DNA of 64,000 nucleotides from Streptomyces sp. NBC_01224 (GTDB lineage: Bacteria; Actinomycetota; Actinomycetes; Streptomycetales; Streptomycetaceae), in NCBI RefSeq assembly GCF_036002945.1, contig NZ_CP108529.1, positions 9,295,001 to 9,359,000 of the forward strand. The letters run 5' to 3'. Below are positions 26,291 to 35,435 of the stretch, piece after piece. Made by a program: the position numbers and the translations under genes. Below the pieces are notes generated by a model that was given only the letters and a program-made list of their open reading frames with translations, was not told the DNA's origin and searched no databases. The first letter of the stretch is position 1, and every line of letters begins with the position of its first letter.

Positions 26291-26465
26291 CAACGACTCG
26301 TTGCCGACCTCCTCAAGAACGCGCCCTGCACCGCGATGACCGGGCGTCGCCTGTTCACCGGCACAGCTGAGGCATCCCCGTCCGGCTTTATTCACGGTTC
26401 GCGACAGCAGTTGTTCATGACTGCGGAAGGCACCCGTCGGGCGGCGAGGGCGATGTTCACGAGTA

Positions 26466-26599
26466 CGGGTTCTGGCACACATTTCGTGAAAGATCTAGCC
26501 AGCAGGACGCGCGCGTCACGTGACCTGCGGGGACCACGCGTCACCGGGTTCCGGTGACGCCGGACTCAAGGTCGCTCACGGAATGTGTGCCAGAGCCCG
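26466..26599. mobile_element. 134-bp MITE-like element with 24-bp terminal inverted repeats
   Basis: The ends cgggttctggcacacatttcgtga (26466-26489) and the complement of 26576-26599 match at 22 of 24 positions. AGTA flanks both ends (26462-26465 and 26600-26603) as a possible 4-bp target duplication. Inside, gcgtcaccgg and ccggtgacgc form a perfect 10-bp hairpin with loop GTT (about 26539-26561). There is no room for a gene. This fits a non-autonomous miniature transposon; the parent is unknown. Confidence 0.65.
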
Positions 26600-26603
26600 A
26601 GTA

Positions 26604-27001
26604 CGGGAGGCGGTCCGAGTCGAGCCCCGTTTGCCCGTCGACGGCGCCGCCACCGACCGCGTGGCCCCGTAGCCAGCGTCCTTTTCCTCGGTCTGCCAGG
26701 AGGCGTTGCAGTCCGGATGGCGGCCATCCCCTCCAGAGACCGGGCGCTGCTGTTCGTCGTGAACATCCGAGACGCGTCGGCCGCCGCGGTGCCCCTCCGC
26801 GCTATGCCGTCGTCGGCTCGCGTACCCGTTCGTTTGGCGAGCTTGTACCCGGCGTCGACGACGGCCGGCGGAGGGCTCCCGACTCGCCGTACCAGACGAG
26901 GTTCGGTGGCATCCGAATGGTGTCGGGTGGGCGGGCCGGGGGACGAGGGGCCCGGAGTACCGGGGTGTGGACGAGCTTCCCCTGCCCCCTCAGGCGTCAA
27001 C
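26604..27001. other. Non-coding region downstream of the protease gene
   Basis: No family-like frame on either strand, despite several open frames typical of high G+C shadows. It lies between the MITE-like element and the 3' end of the leftward protease gene. Confidence 0.45.
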
Positions 27002-27916
27002 TCAGCGTGCCGATACCGCTGTCGGCTTCGGAAGTGTGCAGCCCGTGGCCGACAGGTTGAGCTTGTTGCCCGTCGTGAAGCAGGCGGGGATGCCGTAGGT
27101 CTCCTGGGCGTATCCGATCCCCCTGCGGATGGTGATGGCCCCCTGCTCGTTTACCTCGCAGGGGTTGTCGAGGGTGCAGCTTTCACCGCTCTCGTTGGTG
27201 GTGTTGTTTATCGCCGTGACCTGCCCGGTCGTCGTGTCGATGACCGGGGAGCCCGAGGTGCCCCCGATGACCTGGCACTCCGGCGTGTAGCGGACGGCGT
27301 CCTTCCATGTCCACTGGCCCTCTTTCAGGCGGTACGCGAATCCGTCGACGGAGCAGGAGTAGACCCGCTTCCAGTAGCCGGAGACCACGTCGATCGCGTG
27401 CCCCTGCACCGGGTGGGTCGCGGACAGCGTCAGCGGCGCGATTCCCGTGGACTGCTGTATCTGGGCGTAGGTCTTGGTCAGTTGGTAGAGCGTGACGTCC
27501 GTGTCGGTCATCGTCGCGTAGACGACTTTGTTCGCCTTGAGTGTTCCGGCGGTGCCGGCCGAGGCGTTGAGCAGCGTGAAGCTGCGGGTGGAGGACTGGT
27601 TGGTGATGACCTGACCCGCGCTCGGGAAGCCAGTTTCGAGGCAGTGGCCGTTCGTCATGACCAGCCCCGGGTCCGTCGCCTGCGAGTTCGGCATGCGGAC
27701 CAGGGAGCCTGAGCAGTTGCTGAGCGCCACGGTGCCGGCGAAGGAGACGGCTGTCACCGTGGCGGGCGTACTGTCAGGATGCACGGCGGCTGTCGCGGCA
27801 GTGGGGGTCGCCCCGCTCGCGCGGTCGGGTGCTGCGACTGCCGTGCCCGTGGTGCCTACCAAGGCGGCGGCACCGAGGGTCACGGCGGTGAGGGTGGCGA
27901 GGAGAGGCTTGCGCAT
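27002..27916 (-). CDS. Secreted trypsin-like serine protease
   Basis: 304 residues from ATG 27916, with AGAGG upstream. The signal peptide MRKPLLATLTAVTLGAAALV continues to AVAA (cleavage near residue 29). The catalytic triad of the chymotrypsin fold is visible: LVMTNGHCLE (His91), DTDVTLYQL (Asp140) and QVIGGTSGSPVID (Ser221). Six cysteines suggest disulfides (for example SNCSG/NGHC, YSCSV/PECQV). Expected to be an active extracellular protease; it lacks an obvious long propeptide. Confidence 0.88.
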   Translation of the reverse strand: MRKPLLATLTAVTLGAAALVGTTGTAVAAPDRASGATPTAATAAVHPDSTPATVTAVSFAGTVALSNCSGSLVRMPNSQATDPGLVMTNGHCLETGFPSAGQVITNQSSTRSFTLLNASAGTAGTLKANKVVYATMTDTDVTLYQLTKTYAQIQQSTGIAPLTLSATHPVQGHAIDVVSGYWKRVYSCSVDGFAYRLKEGQWTWKDAVRYTPECQVIGGTSGSPVIDTTTGQVTAINNTTNESGESCTLDNPCEVNEQGAITIRRGIGYAQETYGIPACFTTGNKLNLSATGCTLPKPTAVSAR

Positions 27917-28189
27917 GGTGATGGTCGGTCCTCTCGGTTCGGCCCGGGAGCCCGGTGGCCCCGGACGGCGAAGGGTGACCGCATTGTCGGCGTACAGCCA
28001 AGTTCCCCGCTACCCCACCACTCCGTCTTGGCTCTTTCCGCCCCCTTGACGGCCACCGCACCGGGACTGTCTTCCTTGGCCATGGGCACACAAAGGCCGA
28101 CCGTCCCGCCGCCTTGAGCTCGTCACACGGTCATGTCGAGGTGCGCTGGTGAGGTGTGACCGCTGTGACGAATCCGCCGTTCATGGGGT
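27917..28189. other. Upstream region of the protease gene
   Basis: Holds the protease promoter; gtggctcttt-like runs are absent and no clear -35/-10 pair is seen. No gene. Confidence 0.35.
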
Positions 28190-28249
28190 GTGGGGAACCG
28201 GCCGTGGATCGTGGACGACGAATTGCGGGAGCTGATCGAGCCTCTGCTG
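28190..28249 (+). pseudogene. IS5-family transposase, first 20 codons
   Basis: GTG 28190 begins GNRPWIVDDELRELIEPLL, the conserved start of an IS5-family transposase. At 28249 it is cut and joined to an ISL3 fragment on the opposite strand. Confidence 0.7.
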
Positions 28250-28440
28250 ACGCGTACCGCCTCATCGTTCACGTCGACCGACAGCACCGCCACGTCCGCG
28301 ATCGAGGGGAACGGTAATTCCTCCAGCCGGAGCACCGCTTCTTCCACGGACCCGAACTCTGGGCCACACCGCACCCGGTACGGGTCAATTTCAGGCAACT
28401 TCCCAAGGGTCCGCCGGACTCGTAACCGTCACTCAGCGTG
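28250..28440 (-). pseudogene. ISL3-family transposase N-terminus with element end
   Basis: The minus strand reads EEAVLRLEELPFPSIADVAV then LSVDVNDEAVR, matching the start of the longer ISL3 copy at 31318-32191. The adjacent 28395-28440 (caggcaacttccc to accgtcactcagcgtgc) is also repeated beside that copy (32237-32283), marking the shared ISL3 terminal region. Confidence 0.75.
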
Positions 28441-28448
28441 CACACTCC

Positions 28449-28550
28449 GCTGAGTAGGCCCGGAGCGCGGTCCCGGGATTGCTCCCGGTCCGTTCTCCGG
28501 ACCTCTCGCCGCACCCGCCGTGCGTCTCTCAACGCAACGGGCTCTCCACG
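28449..28550 (-). other. Possible group II intron RNA fragment
   Basis: The minus strand carries TGGAGAGCCC, GTTGCGTTGAGAGACGCAC, then a run of short hairpins (GGTCCG-GAGAA-CGGACC, GGGAGCAATCCC, GGAGCGCGG). This resembles the segment before the maturase ORF in actinobacterial group II introns. No reverse transcriptase and no domain V were found, so it is at best a scrap. Confidence 0.3.
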
Positions 28551-28605
28551 GCCTGCCCCTTCCCCCGTAGCGTGGAGTCCTTGATTGCAGGGGAGGTTGG
28601 GATTC

Positions 28606-28933
28606 ATGAGGTCCAAGCAACAGAAGTATGATGCCGAGTTCCGTGAGGGGGCTTACGCATCGTAATCGAGACGGGGAAGCCGGTCCCTGAGGTCGCCGGA
28701 GAGCTCGGTGTCCACCCCGGGCACGCTGCATAGCTGGGTCTCGCGCTGGCGCCGCAACGGGTCGGCGTCGTCGGACCGGCCGGCCGAGGGCACAGGTCGA
28801 GCGGATGCGCGAGTCCGAACGCGCCGAACTGGAGTGACTGCGGCGGGAGATGAGCGAGAAGAACAAGCGGATACGGGAGTTGGAGATGGAACGTGATGTC
28901 CTAAAGCGATGCATGGTCCTCTGGGTGAAGTGA
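28606..28933 (+). pseudogene. IS3-family OrfA remnant
   Basis: MRSKQQKYDAEFREGA, IETGKPVPEVAGELGVHPGT, LHSWVSRWRRNG and ELEMERDVLKR are the HTH and leucine-zipper parts of an IS3-type OrfA, spread over at least two frames. It ends with TGA at 28931-28933, and no OrfB follows. Confidence 0.7.
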
Positions 28934-28934
28934 C

Positions 28935-29326
28935 CGGCGCGGACCTGGCCGATCTTCTCCAGGAACGCATCGATCATCTTCGGCCGCGGCTCGCGCTCGA
29001 ACGGGTTCCGCCCGCTGGCACGGGCCTCGACATAACGCTTGACCGTCTTCGGGTCGTGCCCCGTGAGAGCGGCCGCCGACCATACCGTCCCGGTCAGGTC
29101 GTACGCCTCGAATATCTCCATGATCTCTCTGTCAGACTTCGTCACAGGACCTCTTCGACCGATTCGCTGATGCTTCGCAAACACCAGCAAATCGGATGAA
29201 GGGGTCTCCTCGTCTACGGAGCGATTAGGAACACCGCAGGCCGGATGGCCATCCACCTGGATTTCTGGTGGCCATCAGCCGGGACTCAACTGGCCGCACA
29301 CCTGGACTCTGCCACGGCCGCCGACA
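28935..29326 (-). pseudogene. IS21-family IstA N-terminus and element end
   Basis: From GTG 29145 the minus strand reads VTKSDREIMEIFEAYDLTGT, LTGHDPKTVKRYVEARA and PKMIDAFLEKIG, the N-terminal HTH part of an IstA of a different subgroup from the scrap at 5636. Upstream, 29243-29300 repeats TGGCCATC and ACTGGCCGC motifs like IS21 terminal repeats. The rest of istA and istB are missing. Confidence 0.7.
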
Positions 29327-29904
29327 TCAGCGCTTGAGCGTGAAGGCGAAGTCGCCGGAGCGCTTGCCGCTCAGCCGGACTACCGAAGCGAGTTTCCCCT
29401 CCGTGATCAGTCTCTCGACCTCGGCCCGCGAAAGACCGCAATCTTCAGCGATCAGTCGCACCGGCTGCACAGGTATCCGCGCCGCAAAGCGGACCGAGAC
29501 CTGGCCAACACCGGCACAGGCGCCCACCGGCCGCGGTGCGCCCGGTGCGGCGGCGGACCGTACGGCGACTGCCAGGCCGGCCGTTCGGTTCGACCCGAGC
29601 CGCCCACGTCGCGGCGCCTTACGACCGGATCCTGGAGCAGCTCAGCTGTCAGGACAGGGTCGTTGGCGTGCAGCCGGTCCAGCAGCTGAGGTCGTACGGA
29701 GCGCACGTTCATCCGCTCCAGGACCGTGAGCTTTGCAGCTTCCCCGCAAGCGGTACAGAGCGCGAGGAGCCAGGCGTCGAGGAGCTTGTGGTTTGCGTTG
29801 ACGCGAAATTTGCCGCTTGCCCGGAAGCGCTCGGACGCGCACATGTGGCAACGGCGGAGAACGAGCGGCAGGCAGGTGGGCGCGACCACCCAGTTTTTGA
29901 GCAC
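29327..29904 (-). pseudogene. DUF1062-family protein, frameshifted
   Basis: From ATG 29904 the translation is MLKNWVVAPTCLPLVLRRCH, RFRASGKFRVNANHKLLDAW, LLALCTACGEAAKLTVLERM and VRSVRPQLLDRLHANDPVL, characteristic of DUF1062 with its CxxC pairs. Around 29530-29570 the frame is lost; the C-terminus VSVRFAARIPVQPVRLIAED continues in another frame to the stop at 29327. Probably inactive. Confidence 0.75.
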
Positions 29905-30087
29905 AGAAGTACACCGGTTTCAGTGAGAAGTCCGCAGCAAAAAGCAGCGCGGCGCATAGGTGCGACGCGCGACGAATCAGCGCTCGGGGGGTCTCACAGG
30001 GTGAAGTTCCCCCTCTGAAGTGGACAGCCTGATACTGGGACGGATCAGTCCCGGAGGAAGCAGTCCAGGTTGAGTGGCAAGAGCAAC

Positions 30088-30375
30088 ATGAGCAAGCGGT
30101 ACACGTCGGAGTTCAAGCGGGACGCGGTGGCACTGGTCCGGTCGTCAGGGCGGAACGTCACCGAGGTCGCCCGGGAACTCGGTGTGAGTGCGGAGGGGCT
30201 TCGCGGCTGGGTGAAGCAGGCGAAGGTCGACTGCGGCGAGGGGGCGCCCGGCGCGCTGACCACGGCGGAGAAGGATGAGCTCCAGCGGCTGCGCAGGGAG
30301 AACCGGGAACAGCAGCAGACGATCGAGATCTTGAAAAAAGCAGCGGCCTTCTTCGCGAAGGAGACGATGAAGTAG
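30088..30375 (+). CDS. IS3-family transposase OrfA
   Basis: 95 residues from ATG 30088 (an in-frame start at 30070 is possible). SKRYTSEFKRDAVALVRSSG, VTEVARELGVSAEGLRGWVK and a leucine-zipper tail ELQRLRRENREQQQTIEILK are the DNA-binding half of an IS3-type transposase. OrfB starts in the -1 frame at its end, where programmed frameshifting would normally join the two. Confidence 0.88.
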   Translation: MSKRYTSEFKRDAVALVRSSGRNVTEVARELGVSAEGLRGWVKQAKVDCGEGAPGALTTAEKDELQRLRRENREQQQTIEILKKAAAFFAKETMK

Positions 30376-31284
30376 GCACGCTGTGCCGTTTCATCGACGC
30401 GGAGAAGGCCGCCGAGGCCAACCCTGGCGGCTACAGCGTGGCTTTGCTGTGCCGTGTCACGGGGATCAACCGCTCCACCTTCTACTCCTGGCTGGCGGCC
30501 CGGCCGACAGCGGCCGAACGACAGTGGCGCCGAGGACGAGTTGAGCGAGGAGATCCGTGAGATCCACGCCTCCTCGCGGGGTGCCTACGGCGCCCCGCGC
30601 GTGCACGCCGCGCTGCGGCGCAAGGGACATGCGATCAACCGGAAGAAGGTCGAGCGGATCATGCGCGAGCGCGACATCCGCGGCATCACCCGCCGCAGAC
30701 GCCGCCACCTGACGCAACAGGACACCAAGGCCGCACCGGCTCCGGACCTGGTCGGCCGCGACTTCACCGCTAACCGGCCCGGCATGAAGCTCGTCGGTGA
30801 CATCACCTATCTGCCGACGATCGACGGCTGGTGGTATCTCGCGACCGTCATCGACCTGGCGACGCGCGAGGTGATCGGTTACGCGATGGCCGAACACCAT
30901 CGTGCCGAGCTGGTCACCGACGCGCTGCGGATGGCCGCCGGCCGCGGTGACCTTCAGGGTGGCTGCATCATGCACACCGATCGCGGAAGCGAGTACACGA
31001 GTGGCGAATTCCGCCGCGAACTACAGGAGTTGAACCTGAGGCAGAGCATGGGAAGAACCGGCATATGCTACGATAACGCCGCAGCCGAGAGCTTCTTCGG
31101 ACTGCTGAAAGCGGAGATCGGCACCGCCGTCTGGGAGAGCCGCGAGGCGGCCCGCGCTGACATCTTCCGCTTCATCGAGGTCGAGTACAACCGCACCAGG
31201 CTCCGCAAGCACCCCGAGTTCGGGTACCTCACCCCACTCGAAACCCGAGCCAGGCTGCAGCACGACTTCACCCCCGCAGCGTAA
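30372..31284 (+). pseudogene. IS3-family transposase OrfB with a one-base frameshift
   Basis: The first part, RFIDAEKAAEANPGGYSVAL and GINRSTFYSWLAARP, is in the expected -1 frame relative to orfA. After AERQ at about 30524 the homology moves to another frame (AEDELSEEIREIHASSRGAY), where it stays open to 31284 with the catalytic DDE core: KLVGDITYLPT, MHTDRGSEYTSGEF and DNAAAESFFGLLKAE. One extra base at TGGC explains the break. Either the gene is dead or the base is an assembly error. Confidence 0.75.
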
Positions 31285-31317
31285 GCAACCGCTGTCCAAG
31301 ACCAGGGGGGAACTTCA

Positions 31318-32191
31318 GGTCAGCGAAACGGTGTCCGGTGGGCCAGGGCGAGCCGGTCGGGTCTTCGACCTTCTCGGGCTCAGGCTCGGGCTGGGCGGGA
31401 TCGGGTGCCAGGACCCGCAGGCAGCCGCGGTGGTCGGCGACGCAGCGCTCGGCGGCCTCGCTCAAGTTGTGCCACAGGTGCCACCTGTCCGCCACCTGTA
31501 CCGCCTGGGGTGCCCCGGTGGTGGCGCCTTCCGCGAAGAACGGTGCGCGATCGCGGCAAACCACCTCCACCCCTGGCCGTTTGGCGAGCCAAGCAGCAAG
31601 GCTGGATGCCTCCCGGTCGGGCAGCAGGTCCACCGGCCGTCGACTTTCGACGTCGACGAGGACGGTCCCGTAGTTGCGGCCCTTGCGGGTCGCGTACTCA
31701 TCAACGCCGACCACCCTGGGGGCCGGAAGCTGCGGGTCGGGTAACGCCTGGACCAGCCGCAGCACAGTGCTGCGGCTGACGGATACGCCGAAGACGCTCG
31801 CCATGCGGGCACCGGCCCGGCCGGCGAGCGCGAGGCCGACCTCGGCCAGCACCGACCGCAGGCGCTCGGTTCGTCGGCTGTACCGACGGGTCAGCCCCGG
31901 CATCTGCTCGGCGAAGGTCCGCCGCTCGCAGGAGATGACCGGGCATGCGAACCGGCGGACACGTAAGCACAGTACAACCCGCCTTCCCGCACTCGGCACG
32001 TCAGTGGGAAACCGCAAGTAGGAACTGTGAATCCGCCGTGACCAGCTTCCGCAGTCTGGGCAGGAGGCCCCGGCTTCCGTGCTGCGGGCCTCGATGCGTA
32101 CCGCCTCATCATTCATGTCGACCGCCAGCACCGCCACGTTCGCGATCGACGGGAACAGCAACTCCTCCAGCCGGGCCACCACTTCTTCCAC
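31318..32191 (-). pseudogene. ISL3-family transposase, N-terminal two thirds
   Basis: Starts MEEVVARLEELLFPSIANVA and has the zinc-finger region ASCPDCGSWSRRIHSSY with CPVISCERRTF, then the catalytic parts VVGVDEYATRKGRNYGTVLV and VCRDRAPFFAEG. It breaks at GHRFAD (31318), exactly where the IS3 element begins, and the remaining C-terminal domain is absent. Confidence 0.85.
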
Positions 32192-32432
32192 GAGCCCGAA
32201 CTGTCAGCCACTCCTCACCAGCCACTGGTCATTTTCAGGCAACTTCCCGAGGGTCCGCCGAGCGGGTCACCGTCACTCAGCGTGCTTGCTCCACGGAAAG
32301 TGAACCAGAACCCGAGTCTTGACAGCACCGGGGTTCTTGCCCGGACAGCACTCCTGTGCTCAGCCGCAGTCCGGCAGGGAGTACGGGATTTTCGTTTCTC
32401 CTCTGGGGAGAGGGGCGGTTAACCTCCGGGTC
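32192..32432. other. ISL3 terminal segment and WD40 upstream region
   Basis: 32230-32283 is the ISL3 end shared with 28390-28440. Beyond it is the leader of the WD40 gene, with TTGACA at 32318 but no good -10 box at 17-18 nt. Confidence 0.5.
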
Positions 32433-33485
32433 ATGACGGACCTGGTTCATGATGACGGAACCTGCGGCAAGCCGGCGGCGACACGGGTGGCGGGCCCGGG
32501 GACGGGGTGGCAGGTGGAATGGGCCACCGGCGGCCTGATCGCCGGGTTCATCACGGGGGCGACCGGCCACGCCGACTGGGTGCGTTCGGCGGCGACAACC
32601 GTGGTTGACGGGCGCGCGGTCGCGATCACCGGAGCTGACGACGAAGCCGTGCTGGTGTGGGACCTGGCGACAGGTAAGCGGATCGGTGCCGCGCTGCCTG
32701 CCCGTGGCTCGGTGTGGACTGCGGCGACGGAGATGGTGGACGGCCGTACTGTTGCCCTCATTGCCGACCCGTCTGCGTTGGTGCAATCGTGGAACCTAGC
32801 CGAGGGTCGTCCCCTGGCGAGTCTCGCTGGTGGGGCGTGGGCTGCGGCGACAGGCGTGGTGAACGGTCGGCCCGTGGTCCTCATAGGCAGGCAAAACGTT
32901 CCCAGGCTGTTGATGTGGGACCCGGCCACGGGCGAGGTTGTGGGCGATCTCGTGAGCGACCCACCGGCGCGGCGCATCGGCGCCGTGGTGGCGGTGGCGA
33001 CGGCAGTGGTGGACGGCCACACCAAGGCCGTCACTCTGCACGACGACAGCACCGTCGGGGCATGGAATCTGACTGAGTGTCTGTATCAGGGCCAGGTCGC
33101 ACCCCCGACCGGGGGCAACTGGCAGCGGGTGTCGCTGACCGCCGCTGTCGTCGGCGGCCGCTTGGTCGCCGTCACCGGCAACTGGGACGGGCAGATTCAG
33201 GTGTGGGACGTGGCCGCGTGCACGGAAGTGACGGGGCGTGAGCCACTGACCGGCCATACTGGTCCGGTGTGGGCCCTCGCTACGACCGTGATCGACCGCC
33301 GTCCCCTCGTCGTTACCGGCGGTGATGACCGGACGGTACGGGTGTGGGACATGGCCGCCCACCGTCAGGTGGGCTCGGATCTGGTGCTCCCCTCGGAGGT
33401 GACCGCCGTGACCATGGCGTCCGACGGGCGGCTGGTGGTCGGGTTCGGGAGCGACATAGCGGTTCTGGCACCGCACAAGTCCTGA
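32433..33485 (+). CDS. WD40-repeat protein (orphan propeller)
   Basis: 350 residues from ATG 32433; there is no clear ribosome binding site, and GAGAGGGG is about 20 nt away. WD40 units end in ITGADDEAVLVWDLATGKRI, VTGNWDGQIQVWDVAACTEV and VTGGDDRTVRVWDMAAHRQV, about seven units and so one propeller. No enzymatic domain precedes it. It may be a free-standing scaffold, or the C-terminal remnant of a larger NTPase-WD40 gene whose front was removed by the ISL3 insertion next to it. Confidence 0.7.
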   Translation: MTDLVHDDGTCGKPAATRVAGPGTGWQVEWATGGLIAGFITGATGHADWVRSAATTVVDGRAVAITGADDEAVLVWDLATGKRIGAALPARGSVWTAATEMVDGRTVALIADPSALVQSWNLAEGRPLASLAGGAWAAATGVVNGRPVVLIGRQNVPRLLMWDPATGEVVGDLVSDPPARRIGAVVAVATAVVDGHTKAVTLHDDSTVGAWNLTECLYQGQVAPPTGGNWQRVSLTAAVVGGRLVAVTGNWDGQIQVWDVAACTEVTGREPLTGHTGPVWALATTVIDRRPLVVTGGDDRTVRVWDMAAHRQVGSDLVLPSEVTAVTMASDGRLVVGFGSDIAVLAPHKS

Positions 33486-33584
33486 GCATTGCTCATCGTT
33501 TCTCGCCGATACCGCTGTACCGATGCTCTCCTACAGGAACGCCGTCCTATTGTCGGCTGTTGCGCGCACACTGTGTTAACCGCC

Positions 33585-33852
33585 CTGCTGATCACCTATG
33601 ACCGGGTGGCTGACAACTACGCCCACATGGTGGTGACGACGGGAGTCGGTGACATCCGTAGGCATCCATGGCTCAAGGCGTCGATCGACGCTTTCGCAGA
33701 CACCGTGAGCGGGCTCGGGCCTGTCCTCGACGTCGGCTGCGGGCCCGGAAGGGTAACTGCCTACCTTGCCGAACGCGGACTCGACGTGTCCGGAGTCGAT
33801 CTCTCATCCCGCATGATCGAAAACGCGCGCCGTCTTCATCCGCAATGCCGTT
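33585..33852 (+). pseudogene. SAM-dependent methyltransferase, N-terminal fragment
   Basis: Reads YDRVADNYAHMVVTTGVGDI, PVLDVGCGPGRVTAYLAERG and LDVSGVDLSSRMIENARRLH (motif I and the motif II acid), then stops matching where the recombinase element begins at 33853. No clear start codon. Confidence 0.7.
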
Positions 33853-34024
33853 TGTGCGACATCCCGTGAGTTCCCTTGAGCCCTGCTGAGTCCCTGTCCC
33901 TGCGGCCAGGGGGTTCCTCCTCCTTCGTGTGCTCTCCCGCCAGGTGACGTAACTTCGGGATTCTTGAAGCGTTCTCATCTCGTCCGACCGATTGGCGGTC
34001 CGGGTGAAGGTGAGGGGGATCGGG

Positions 34025-35095
34025 TTGACGGCACTGGCGGTCGTACGGGACCTCCGCGATGTGCGGGCTCCGGTCTCGGCGGAGGAGCTGGAGCAGTTCG
34101 AGACCGACGCGCTGGCCGGGTTCGTGCTCGCGCGGGCGTCGGCCGGGCTGACGGACGGCACCATCCGCGGGGACGTCGGTCACCTGGAACAGGTGCGGAC
34201 GTGGTTCGGTCGGCCGCTGTGGGACATAGAGCCTGCCGACGCGGACGCGTACTTCGGGAAGGTGCTACGAAACTCGCCCAGCGGCACCCGGCTGGCCCGG
34301 TCGCAGGCGCTGACCACGTACTTCACTTTCCTGGAGTTGAGGCACAAGGTCGAACTGCACCGGATGACCGGCCGGGTTGTCGAGTGTCCGATCGACGAAA
34401 TGAACCGGCCGCGCGGGGCGAAGGACGCCCAGCTGCGGATCCCGCCGCTGGAGTCGGAGGTCGGGCAGCTGTTCACCGGCTGGGCCGGCGAGCTGGCCAC
34501 CTGCCGGAAGTTCGCCCCGATGGCCAGGAACTACACCGCCTCGAAGCTGATGTCCGAGGTGGGACTGAGGGTAAACGAGGCCCGCAGGCTGGACCTGGAT
34601 GACATCAAGTGGAACCTCGGGCGGTTCGGTAAACTCCATGTCCGCTATGGCAAGGGCAAGCGCGGATCGGGCCCGCGCGAGCGGATGGTGCCGCTGATCA
34701 ACGGTGCGGGCCGGACCCTGCGGTGGTTTATCGAGGATGTGTGGGGCCAGTTCGGCGACGACCACACCCGGCCCGGCGCCCCGCTGTTCCCCTCCGAGCG
34801 CAAGAACGCCGACGGCTCCTCGCGCCGGGTCGGCGACGACGCCCTGCGGGGCGGGCTGGCGGAGGCGACCAAGGCCCATTTGCCGAGCTGGACCGACAAG
34901 CTGACGCCGCACGTCCTGCGGCACTTCTGCGCGTCTGAGCTCTATTTGAACGGGCTCGACCTGATCTCCATCCAGGAGGTTTTGGGACATTCCTGGATTG
35001 CCACCACGATGCGGTACGTCCATGTGCAGCAGACCGGGTCGAGGACGCCTGGACGGCAGGACAAGAGCGGGCCGCGAAGCGGCTGGAAGGGCTGA
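34025..35095 (+). CDS. Tyrosine recombinase (first gene of the element)
   Basis: 356 residues from TTG 34025, chosen because GGTGAGGGGG lies 7 nt upstream and the same site plus TTG is conserved in the decayed copy (49258). An N-terminal SAM-like core-binding domain (residues 1-130) precedes the catalytic domain with all key residues: GLRVNEARRLDLDD (Arg182), TPHVLRHFCASEL (His296, Arg299), VLGHSWIATTMRYVHV (His322, Tyr331). Expected to be active. It ends 4 nt before the next gene. Confidence 0.9.
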   Translation: MTALAVVRDLRDVRAPVSAEELEQFETDALAGFVLARASAGLTDGTIRGDVGHLEQVRTWFGRPLWDIEPADADAYFGKVLRNSPSGTRLARSQALTTYFTFLELRHKVELHRMTGRVVECPIDEMNRPRGAKDAQLRIPPLESEVGQLFTGWAGELATCRKFAPMARNYTASKLMSEVGLRVNEARRLDLDDIKWNLGRFGKLHVRYGKGKRGSGPRERMVPLINGAGRTLRWFIEDVWGQFGDDHTRPGAPLFPSERKNADGSSRRVGDDALRGGLAEATKAHLPSWTDKLTPHVLRHFCASELYLNGLDLISIQEVLGHSWIATTMRYVHVQQTGSRTPGRQDKSGPRSGWKG

Positions 35096-35099
35096 TCCG

Positions 35100-35432
35100 A
35101 TGAGGTGGAACCTGCGGCTGACCGCCGCGAACAAGGGCATCTGGAAGGCGTCCGAGCTCCAACGGAGCCTGGCCGAGCACGGGTTGGTCATTTCGGCGGG
35201 AAAGATGTCCGGGCTGTGGTCCGGGCAGCCGGTCTCCCTCAAGCTGGAGGACCTGGACGTGATCTGCGTCGTCCTGTGCTGTGAGATCGGTGACCTGCTG
35301 ATCCCCGAACCGCAGAAAGTCACCCGTCCCGGCCAGGACGCCGATGCCCGGCAAGCGGCCACCGGCTCCTCGGGACCGGCCCCGACGGTGGTTCCTCGCC
35401 GCCGTGATGGTCGGTCGCTTCCTCCGATGTGA
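35100..35432 (+). CDS. Small HTH (Cro/C1-like) protein of the recombinase element
   Basis: 110 residues from ATG 35100. NKGIWKASELQRSLAEHGLV, ISAGKMSGLWSGQPVSLKLE and DLDVICVVLCCEIGDLLIPE form a five-helix Xre-type domain; the proline-rich tail is disordered. It sits between two recombinase-type genes with gaps of 4 and 3 nt and probably binds the element ends or its promoter. Confidence 0.75.
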   Translation: MRWNLRLTAANKGIWKASELQRSLAEHGLVISAGKMSGLWSGQPVSLKLEDLDVICVVLCCEIGDLLIPEPQKVTRPGQDADARQAATGSSGPAPTVVPRRRDGRSLPPM

Positions 35433-35435
35433 CCC

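Larger units (their letters stand above)
30002..31317 (+). mobile_element. IS3-family insertion sequence
   Basis: The 1,316-bp element has ends TGAAGTTCCCCC (30002) and the complement GGGGGGAACTTCA (31317); the inverted repeat resumes at TGGACAGC, about 22 of 27 matching. It contains orfA and orfB in the usual order. A matching 3-4 bp target duplication is not evident (ggg left, ggt right). The right end abuts a truncated ISL3 transposase whose other half is not on the left side, so the left flank has been rearranged. Confidence 0.85.
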
